Positions 1 to 4,534 of a DNA stretch of 9,480 nt are shown here, piece after piece. The DNA is from Clostridia bacterium (GTDB lineage: Bacteria > Bacillota > Clostridia > HGM11514). The position numbers and the translations under genes were made by a program. Position 1 is the stretch's first letter; the number at the start of each line of letters is the position of its first letter. The stretch is taken from contig CAAENE010000053.1 of assembly GCA_900757255.1 (NCBI GenBank), positions 1-9,480 of the forward strand. Reading direction: 5' to 3'. Under the pieces are notes generated by a model. The model was not told where the DNA came from. It saw only the letters and a list, made by a program, of their open reading frames with translations, and did no database searches.

Positions 1-1166
1 ATTCTTTGCGCGCCGGCGGACTTGCTAACGCAGTGGGGCTGTTAAAGCAGGAAATGCGTGATTTGGGTTCTGTTATCATGAATTGTGCGGATGCGTCAAA
101 GGTGCCTGCGGGCGGAGCGCTGGCGGTCGACAGGGAACAATTTTCTGCAATGGTAACCGAAAAAATCATGAATCATGACAATATTGCAGTTGAACGCCGT
201 GAGGTAACTGAAATTCCAAAGGATGGAATCTGTATTGTAGCGACCGGCCCGCTGACCAGCGACGCGCTGGCCGAAAATATCAAGAACTATACCGGGGACG
301 AGTATTTGTCTTTTTTTGACGCGGCTGCGCCGATTGTGACCTATGAATCTATCGATATGGATTTGGCTTTTTTTGGTTCAAGGTATGATAAAGGGGAGGA
401 CGATTATATCAATTGCCCGATGAACCGGGAGGAATATTTAGCGTTTTATCAGGAACTCATATCGGCGGAATGTGCCGAATTGCATGATTTTGAAAAAAAG
501 AATGTGTTTGAAGGCTGTATGCCGGTGGAAATCATGGCTGCGCGCGGGGAGGATACGCTTCGGTTCGGACCGCTGAAACCGGTTGGCCTGAAACGAAAAG
601 GGTCGGATGAGCGGCATTATGCTGTTGTCCAGCTGCGGCGCGAGGATTTGAGCGGTACGATGTTTAATTTAGTGGGCTTTCAGACCCATTTAAAATGGGG
701 AGAGCAGAAAAGGGTATTTTCCATGATACCGGCGCTGCACGACGCCGAATTTGTCCGCTATGGCGTCATGCATAAAAATACTTTTTTGAACGCGCCGAAG
801 CTTTTGAACAGTCAATACCAGCTGATTCAAAATCCGCGGATTTTTTTCGCAGGCCAGATTACCGGCGTGGAAGGATACTGTGAAAGCGCATCGTCTGGAT
901 TACTTGCGGGGATTGCGGCGTATCACTATGCGGCGGGAAAAGAGTTTCCCAACCTGCCCGAAACTTGTGCAATAGCCGGATTAGCCAATTATATCAGTAC
1001 CTCTCCGGCAAAACAGTTCCAGCCGATGAACGTAAATTTTTCGTTGATTCCGCCGCTGAATCAAAGAATCAAAAATAAAAAAGAAAAGAATGAAACCCTG
1101 TCCTATCGGGCGCTTACCGATTTACAGGTATTTCTCCAAAACCATGAAGAATTTCAACCGAAATGA
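1..1166 (+). CDS. trmFO: TrmFO, folate-dependent tRNA (uracil-54-C5) methyltransferase, 5'-truncated by window
   Basis: TrmFO is a cytoplasmic flavoenzyme that uses methylenetetrahydrofolate and reduced FAD to make 5-methyluridine at tRNA position 54. The first complete in-frame codon is at base 3, and 387 residues are visible. The family is usually about 435-445 residues, so roughly 50 N-terminal residues, including the Rossmann GxGxxG for FAD, lie outside the window. Visible hallmarks are SLRAGGLANAVGLLKQEMR at the very start, FEGCMPVEIMAARG (its cysteine matches the Cys226 of the B. subtilis enzyme), LRFGPLKPVGL, LVGFQTHLKWGEQKRVF and the C-terminal FAD-binding IFFAGQITGVEGYCESASSG. The frame is intact to the TGA stop. 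It overlaps the next gene by 23 bases, which suggests one transcript. The bacterial family assignment is very secure. Confidence 0.96.
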   Translation, partial: SLRAGGLANAVGLLKQEMRDLGSVIMNCADASKVPAGGALAVDREQFSAMVTEKIMNHDNIAVERREVTEIPKDGICIVATGPLTSDALAENIKNYTGDEYLSFFDAAAPIVTYESIDMDLAFFGSRYDKGEDDYINCPMNREEYLAFYQELISAECAELHDFEKKNVFEGCMPVEIMAARGEDTLRFGPLKPVGLKRKGSDERHYAVVQLRREDLSGTMFNLVGFQTHLKWGEQKRVFSMIPALHDAEFVRYGVMHKNTFLNAPKLLNSQYQLIQNPRIFFAGQITGVEGYCESASSGLLAGIAAYHYAAGKEFPNLPETCAIAGLANYISTSPAKQFQPMNVNFSLIPPLNQRIKNKKEKNETLSYRALTDLQVFLQNHEEFQPK

Positions 1167-1503
1167 TCTGATTCTTATTTTCCTGCTGCTGTTATTGGCG
1201 GTGCTTGCTTTTGGTATCTGGTATGCGGCAGCCGATACAGGGGACTGGGTGGAAATCACAGTGGATGGAGAGGTTGTCAGGGAGGTCCCCCTGTCAAGCC
1301 AGGAAACAATCGAAATCGGCGGTAAAAATCGGATTGTGATAGAAAATGGAACGGTTTGTGTTTCACAGGCAGATTGTCCCGACCAGCTCTGCGTCAGACA
1401 GGGAACGATCAACCGGGCGGGACAGAGTATTATCTGCCTGCCGAACCGCGTATCTGTTACAATTAAAGCAAAACAGGATTCTTTGGATGGGATAGTTAGA
1501 TAG
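1144..1503 (+). CDS. NusG domain II-containing membrane-anchored protein
   Basis: This 119-residue protein has a short basic/polar N-terminus, one hydrophobic segment at about residues 9-29 (LILIFLLLLLAVLAFGIWY), and an extracytoplasmic domain of the NusG-domain-II type (PF07009 in family terms). The domain ends in the signature VCVSQADCPDQLCVRQGTI followed by GQSIICLPNRVSVTI. It contains four cysteines at 72, 78, 83 and 98, plus the CPD and CLPN motifs usual in this family. The ATG at 1144 was chosen over an in-frame ATG at 1090. The earlier start would put 18 extra polar residues before the membrane segment and overlap trmFO by 77 rather than 23 bases. No strong ribosome site precedes either, so coupling to trmFO is likely. 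Its stop codon touches the ATG of the Gx transporter gene. The biochemical role is unknown to me. Homologues sit with flavinylation and extracellular electron transfer genes, and EetA of the Listeria system may be of this type (from memory). Confidence 0.85.
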   Translation: MKNFNRNDLILIFLLLLLAVLAFGIWYAAADTGDWVEITVDGEVVREVPLSSQETIEIGGKNRIVIENGTVCVSQADCPDQLCVRQGTINRAGQSIICLPNRVSVTIKAKQDSLDGIVR

Positions 1504-1986
1504 ATGGGTAAAAAAATCGCTTATACAGGGCTTGCGGCTGCGGCCGCACTGGTATTGTCCTACTTTGAACGGTTTATTGATCTGGGAATTCCCGGCGTGA
1601 AGCCTGGAATTTCCAATATTGCCGTGCTTCTTGTAATGTACCTTTTTACAACAAAAGCGGCTTTTTTTGTTTTGGTCATAAAGGTGGTATTCGGCGCAAT
1701 TTTCGGCGGGAATCTGTCCGCCCTTTTATTATCGCTGTCCGGCGGGCTGCTGAGCTTTGCCGGTATGGTTTTATGCAAAAGATGCAGGTGGTTTTCTGTA
1801 ATTGGCGTGAGTACTGCCGGCGGCGTGTTACATAATATCGGGCAGCTGACTGCGGCGGCATTTGTCCTGCACAGCGGCAGTGTGTGGTATTATCTTCCCT
1901 TTTTGCTGATTGCCGGAATCCTTGCCGGTGTTTTTACCGGAGCGATTGCAAAGGGCGTTATTGCGGCAATTGACCAAAGGTTTTAG
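1504..1986 (+). CDS. Gx transporter family membrane protein (heptaprenyl diphosphate synthase component I-like)
   Basis: A 160-residue integral membrane protein with about five hydrophobic segments (roughly residues 5-20, 38-56, 58-85, 97-122 and 128-152). Family features include GIPGVKPGISNIAVLLVMYLF near the N-terminus, VIKVVFGAIFGGNLSALLLSLSGG and GVLHNIGQLTAAAF, as in PF07456 proteins (Gx transporter, historically named heptaprenyl diphosphate synthase component I). The PGVKPGxxNI loop resembles S-components of ECF vitamin transporters, so a small-molecule import or prenyl/quinone-linked role is possible; the old enzymatic name is poorly supported. The ATG directly follows the TAG of the NusG-II gene. 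A purine-rich GGATGGGAT lies about 7-15 bases upstream within that gene, consistent with translational coupling. The 3' end overlaps the convergent apbE by 29 bases. Confidence 0.85.
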   Translation: MGKKIAYTGLAAAAALVLSYFERFIDLGIPGVKPGISNIAVLLVMYLFTTKAAFFVLVIKVVFGAIFGGNLSALLLSLSGGLLSFAGMVLCKRCRWFSVIGVSTAGGVLHNIGQLTAAAFVLHSGSVWYYLPFLLIAGILAGVFTGAIAKGVIAAIDQRF

Positions 1987-2905
1987 TGTTGCCGTCCTTG
2001 CATACAAAAAAGACAGAAACGGTTGGATAATAAGAAGATAAAAAATCGATAGATTTATCATATCCCAGCAGGATACAGACGGTGGATAAAGCGTCATTTT
2101 GGGTAGAATTGTCCGAAATGACGGTTGCCGAAACAAGGTCGGTATCAGCCGGATAGCCGGTCTCGGGATTGATGATATGGTGGTAGACGACGCCGTCTTT
2201 TTCAAAATAGCGCTGATAGGCACCGGCTGTTACAGCGGAGCTGGAGGACAAAGAAACTGTTTTTATGATATCCTGTGAAAAGGGCTTTTGAATACCGATT
2301 TGAAACGGCTTGCCGGATTCCTTTTCGCCAATGGCATAAATATTGCCTCCCAAATCGATCACCGCGCGGTTAACTCCATTTTCCAGCAAAAAATCTTTTG
2401 TTCTATCTGCAATATATCCCTTTGCAATCGCGCCAAGGTCGACTTTTGCCGGATAAACGCTGACCTGATTGCCCTGAAAGCGGACAGCATGATAATCCAC
2501 CTTTTGCCGGGCAGCTGCAATTTCTGCTTCTGCCGGCGGCTCGGTTCTTTCCTTAATATTCCATAAATCGGAAAGAGGAGCTGTGGTAATATCGAACAAT
2601 CCTCCGGTTAACTCACAATAGGTCAGAGAGAGTTCAATGATTTGTTTTGTCTGTGGGTCAACATCGCAAAAGCCGGTGCTGCTGTTCAGTCTTGAAATAT
2701 CGCTATTTGGATTGTTACGGTTCCATAAGGCGTCATATTGTTTGATGAAATCCATTGTTTTGTCTATAATAGTACTATCGGAGGCGTCATAAAGCGTAAT
2801 GGTAATATAGGTATCCAGCAAAAAAGCTGTTTTTTTTACAGGCTGCGGTGCGGTACAGGAGGTAAGAATGAATATCAGCACAGGTAAAATCCATAATTTT
2901 TTCAA
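1958..2905 (-). CDS. apbE: ApbE family lipoprotein, FAD:protein FMN transferase
   Basis: ApbE moves FMN from FAD onto a threonine of secreted or membrane redox proteins (for example FMN-binding-domain proteins, RnfG or NqrC types), outside the cytoplasmic membrane. The start is taken as TTG at 2903-2905. It gives 315 residues beginning MKKLWILPVLIFILTSC, a clean lipoprotein signal with lipobox LTSC and lipidated Cys17. The ribosome site AAGGGGTGA sits just upstream (2910-2918). Starting at 3025 instead would add 40 residues before the signal peptide. Family motifs are present: LDTYITITLYD, NSDISRLN, GGLFDITTAPLSDLW, VDLGAIAKGYIADR (158-163 GAIAKG), VIDLGGNIYAIG, TAGAYQRYF, HHIINPETGYPADTDLVSATV, and DALST at 271-275 for Mg binding. 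Length and motifs are complete. It faces the NusG-II/Gx pair, which suggests shared function. No flavinylated target protein is in the window. Confidence 0.93.
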   Translation of the reverse strand: MKKLWILPVLIFILTSCTAPQPVKKTAFLLDTYITITLYDASDSTIIDKTMDFIKQYDALWNRNNPNSDISRLNSSTGFCDVDPQTKQIIELSLTYCELTGGLFDITTAPLSDLWNIKERTEPPAEAEIAAARQKVDYHAVRFQGNQVSVYPAKVDLGAIAKGYIADRTKDFLLENGVNRAVIDLGGNIYAIGEKESGKPFQIGIQKPFSQDIIKTVSLSSSSAVTAGAYQRYFEKDGVVYHHIINPETGYPADTDLVSATVISDNSTQNDALSTVCILLGYDKSIDFLSSYYPTVSVFFVCKDGNTKTFGQLPQ

Positions 2906-2921
2906 AAAATCACCCCTTACT

Positions 2922-2950
2922 ATTATGAAGCAAACGGCGTAAAATTGCAA
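2922..2950 (-). promoter_or_regulatory. Putative sigma-A promoter for apbE
   Basis: Read on the minus strand, TTGCAA (2945-2950) and CATAAT (2922-2927) are separated by exactly 17 bases. The -10 differs from consensus at one position. The expected start point, near base 2915, would fall inside the ribosome site of apbE, giving a leader of only about 10 nt. Either the leader is unusually short or the real promoter lies further upstream. Moderate to low confidence. Confidence 0.4.
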
Positions 2951-2964
2951 GGGATATTTAAATC

Positions 2965-3016
2965 GGAGCAACGCGCAGCGAAGCTTGCAAGGAGCAGAGT
3001 TTGCGACAAATTGCAA
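2965..3016. repeat. Imperfect 26-bp tandem direct repeat in the apbE/ruvX divergent region
   Basis: Two adjacent 26-base units (2965-2990 and 2991-3016) both begin GGAGCA and end TTGCAA, with diverged middles; 14 of 26 positions match by hand alignment. A further TTGCAA at 2945-2950 coincides with the putative apbE -35. The array lies between the divergent apbE and ruvX starts, so a regulator-binding array is possible, but chance or a decayed repeat is equally open. Confidence 0.35.
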
Positions 3017-3047
3017 CCTGCGCATAGGTTATAGAAAGGAAACAAAG

Positions 3048-3464
3048 ATGAGAATATTAGGAATCGACTATGGCGACGCCAGGGTCGGATTTGCCATTTC
3101 AGACGGTTTGGGAATCACAGCTCAGGCAATTGGAACCCAGCATGTGAGCGGCGATGATAAGCTCTGCCGCTATATTCAGGATATTGTTCAAAAAGAACAG
3201 GTCGGGCGGATCGTGGTTGGTTTTCCGAAAAATATGAATGGGAGCATCGGAGAACGTGGTGAAAAAACAAAAGATTTTGTTGACATTCTCAGGAAAAATG
3301 TTAATATAGATGTAGTGCTCTGGGATGAACGCCTGACAACGGTTGCCGCCCATAAATATCTCAATGAGGCAAATGTCCGCGGCAAAAAACGGAAAGGTGT
3401 GGTTGACACCATTTCTGCGGTGTTTATCCTGCAGGGGTATCTTGATTACCTCGCACAGCATTGA
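3048..3464 (+). CDS. ruvX: RuvX/YqgF family pre-16S rRNA nuclease (Holliday junction resolvase-like)
   Basis: A 138-residue RNase H-fold protein, the family's usual length. YqgF/RuvX proteins are implicated in processing the 5' end of 16S rRNA, and some resolve Holliday junctions in vitro. Motifs in order are MRILGIDYGDARVGFAISD (Asp7 and the DxGxxRxG signature), GRIVVGFPKNMNGSIGER, VVLWDERLTTVAA (acidic pair Asp93/Glu94) and RKGVVDTISAVFILQGYLD (Asp120). These supply the expected acidic active-site residues. ATG 3048 was chosen because GAAAGGA lies 7 bases upstream and the protein then begins at the family's normal N-terminus; an in-frame ATG at 2985 would add 21 unrelated residues. It is followed after 26 bases by the DUF1292 gene, the arrangement common in Firmicutes (yrrK-yrzB). 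The gene usually found before it (IreB/YrzL) is not here; apbE diverges from it instead. Confidence 0.95.
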   Translation: MRILGIDYGDARVGFAISDGLGITAQAIGTQHVSGDDKLCRYIQDIVQKEQVGRIVVGFPKNMNGSIGERGEKTKDFVDILRKNVNIDVVLWDERLTTVAAHKYLNEANVRGKKRKGVVDTISAVFILQGYLDYLAQH

Positions 3465-3490
3465 TTTTGAATGAATCGGAGGATAGAGCT

Positions 3491-3787
3491 ATGTATGATG
3501 AAAATGATGAAAATCTGGTGATCCTTTTAGACGAAGACGGGGAAGAGCATCCGTTCGAATGCCTGGATATTATAGAGATGGATGACAATACCTATGCCTG
3601 CCTGGTTCCCTATTTGGAAGAAATTGAAGATGAAGACGAAATGATGGAAGTCGTTATCATGAAGGTTGCGGAGGATGAAAACGGGGAAGAAGTCCTGGAA
3701 ATGATAGAAAGCGAAGAGGAGCTCGATAAGGTCTTTGCTGTTTTCAAGACGCATGTGGACGAGGATGAATTTGAAGTCGAAGATTAA
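3491..3787 (+). CDS. DUF1292 domain-containing protein (YrzB family)
   Basis: A 98-residue, strongly acidic cytoplasmic protein with an opening MYDENDENLVILLDEDGEEHPFECLDIIEM and YACLVPYLEE, followed by glutamate/aspartate-rich stretches (EEIEDEDEMMEVVIMKVAEDENGEEVLEMIES) and VFAVFKTHVDEDEFE. This is the DUF1292 pattern, and the position immediately after ruvX is the conserved one. ATG 3491 is preceded by GGAGGAT at 3478-3484. A possible upstream in-frame start at 3461 overlaps ruvX and lacks a ribosome site. The function of the family is not established. No obvious terminator separates it from the 6S RNA promoter, so read-through into the RNA gene is possible. Confidence 0.92.
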   Translation: MYDENDENLVILLDEDGEEHPFECLDIIEMDDNTYACLVPYLEEIEDEDEMMEVVIMKVAEDENGEEVLEMIESEEELDKVFAVFKTHVDEDEFEVED

Positions 3788-3825
3788 CCTTGGAACAAAT
3801 TCACAAAAATTCATAATTAAAACAC

Positions 3826-3854
3826 TTGTAAAATCCAGATCTTTGTGGTAAACT
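3826..3854 (+). promoter_or_regulatory. Extended -10 promoter of the 6S RNA gene
   Basis: TTGTAA (3826-3831) and TAAACT (3849-3854) have a 17-base spacer, with TGG immediately before the -10, which makes an extended -10 element. The predicted start, about base 3861 (GAAAG), coincides with the 5' end expected from the closing stem of the RNA. The gene therefore appears to be transcribed independently of DUF1292. Confidence 0.7.
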
Positions 3855-3860
3855 ATTATC

Positions 3861-4060
3861 GAAAGTTATCCCTGCGGTGTTCGTGAACCGGACATTGTTT
3901 TAACCAACAATTTTTAAACGGGAGTTTCACTCCGGATGTGGCTTGCAGGCCCCCTGCTTTGGCGGACGGGGAAGCGAAAAGCATCTGGGTAAACGTTACC
4001 CACCCTGCATATGCAGGTTAAACCTAGTCCGTCAGACGGCACAGTGGGGCATTTCTTTTT
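3861..4060 (+). ncRNA. ssrS: 6S RNA
   Basis: 6S RNA mimics an open promoter, binds housekeeping RNA polymerase and is itself a template for short product RNAs. Here the 5' strand CCCTGCGGTGTTCGTGAACC parallels the conserved 5' part of known 6S RNAs (GAGATGTTCGCAAGCGGG in E. coli), and the 3' strand GTCAGACGGCACAGTGGGG parallels their 3' part. Hand folding pairs 3870-3880 with about 4038-4049 as the terminal stem and CGGAC 3889-3893 with GTCCG 4027-4031. A large central bubble and an irregular apical arm follow. Two perfect hairpins lie in the 3' strand: TGGGTAA/TTACCCA (3986-4002) and the palindrome CCTGCATATGCAGG (4004-4017). The RNA ends near TTTCTTTTT at 4052-4060. The size, about 190-200 nt, fits the family. 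The exact ends are inferred. The Firmicutes symbol may instead be bsrA/bsrB; which paralogue type this is cannot be told. Confidence 0.85.
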
Positions 4061-4088
4061 AACATGTAACACTCATTGGAGTGCGAAT

Positions 4089-4123
4089 AACGGCCTTTTG
4101 CATTGGCAAAAGGCCGTTTTATT
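4089..4123 (+). terminator. Strong rho-independent terminator downstream of 6S RNA
   Basis: A 13-bp perfect stem AACGGCCTTTTGC (4089-4101) with GCAAAAGGCCGTT (4106-4118) closes a 4-base loop ATTG and is followed by TTTTATTATT. It would stop transcripts from DUF1292 or 6S RNA before they reach the carbon operon. As it lies about 30 bases past the expected 6S end, it is either a backup terminator or defines a longer precursor. Confidence 0.88.
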
Positions 4124-4187
4124 ATTGTGCTAATGAACCCATTCGTTATCTTTGATTGTATGAGTGGGCTGGATTCTGATTTTGTTT

Positions 4188-4221
4188 GATTGAACAGTTA
4201 AAAGTCACTGCTGTTCGAATC
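4188..4221. promoter_or_regulatory. Inverted repeat, candidate operator
   Basis: GATTGAACAG (4188-4197) and CTGTTCGAATC (4211-4221) are complementary except for one extra G in the right arm, separated by 13 bases. It lies about 50-80 bases upstream of the -35 of the sugar-operon promoter, a position suited to an activator or distal operator. No regulator gene is present in the window. It could be chance. Confidence 0.4.
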
Positions 4222-4232
4222 GATATTGATTC
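4217..4232. promoter_or_regulatory. 16-bp near-palindrome, candidate operator half overlapping the first
   Basis: GAATCGATATTGATTC matches its own reverse complement at 14 of 16 positions, with arms GAATC and GATTC. It shares GAATC with the right arm of the preceding inverted repeat, so the two form a compound symmetric element. It is located 36 bases before the promoter -35. Confidence 0.35.
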
Positions 4233-4267
4233 AATTTTGTTTATTTCAGAGAAAACCAAAACAGCTC

Positions 4268-4296
4268 TTGCATATAATTCTCTGGAATGCTATAAT
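4268..4296 (+). promoter_or_regulatory. Near-consensus extended -10 promoter of the sugar operon
   Basis: TTGCAT (4268-4273), a 17-base spacer and a perfect TATAAT (4291-4296) preceded by TGC give an extended -10 promoter. The expected transcription start is about 4303, leaving a leader of roughly 230 nt before the kinase. Such a strong core promoter suggests control by repression or by leader events rather than by intrinsic weakness. Confidence 0.7.
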
Positions 4297-4366
4297 AAAA
4301 TTGCTATTAAAAAGAAATTATATTTTTTGCCCAAAAATAAAACGATTCATTTTTAAGGATAATAAT

Positions 4367-4514
4367 ATGGACGAAACGGATGTGCTGCGTTTAGGTATGG
4401 CAGTGAGACAATTAAGTTTTTGCATTAGCATTTCGGCGGCAGATACTTGACCCGCATGAGATATCCAAAAATGCAGAAAAGATGATGATTATTTTAAAGG
4501 AATCGTTGCCTTAA
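4367..4514 (+). pseudogene. Short interrupted reading frame in the operon leader
   Basis: ATG 4367 has AAGGA seven bases upstream and reads MDETDVLRLGMAVRQLSF, then CISISAADT to a stop at 4448-4450 (27 codons). If one base is dropped in the TTTTT run at 4417-4421, the frame continues as ALAFRRQILDPHEISKNAEK and on to a stop at 4512-4514. This gives a 48-residue, helix-prone, protein-like product ending 20 bases before the kinase start. The continuity of the second part (no stop, amphipathic composition) suggests a formerly single gene, a sequencing indel, or a slippery site. I do not recognise the product. It may instead be a true 27-residue leader peptide or meaningless. Confidence 0.35.
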
Positions 4515-4534
4515 CAAAATAGGGAGGGAATGGC

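Larger units (their letters stand above)
4124..4534 (+). other. Control region and leader of the sugar operon, no intact recognised gene
   Basis: This 411-base AT-rich stretch separates the post-6S terminator from the kinase start. It holds two inverted repeats (4188-4221, 4217-4232), a near-consensus promoter (4268-4296) and a short interrupted reading frame (4367-4514), each listed separately. I see no catabolite-repression cre consensus, no recognisable riboswitch, and no transcription terminator within the leader. Confidence 0.6.

Noticed and set aside
1090..1143. In-frame upstream ATG extending the NusG-II protein by 18 residues
   Set aside because: It deepens the overlap with trmFO to 77 bases and puts a polar extension before the membrane anchor. 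The AAGAAAAG before it is a poor ribosome site.
2288..2566. 92-codon plus-strand frame inside apbE
   Set aside because: It is antisense to strongly conserved ApbE sequence, has no family resemblance and no ribosome site; a shadow frame.
2906..3025. N-terminal extension of ApbE by 40 residues
   Set aside because: The TTG at 2905 has a strong ribosome site and starts a textbook lipoprotein signal. The extension would bury it and run through the promoter region.
4226..4366. Upstream part of a 74-codon frame in the operon control region
   Set aside because: It spans the promoter -35 and -10, has no ribosome site and a low-complexity Leu/Ile/Lys composition. Only the part from ATG 4367 was kept.
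4124..4534. Catabolite-repression cre site or riboswitch in the sugar-operon leader
   Set aside because: No match to the cre consensus and no recognisable aptamer motif or leader terminator was seen on reading both strands.
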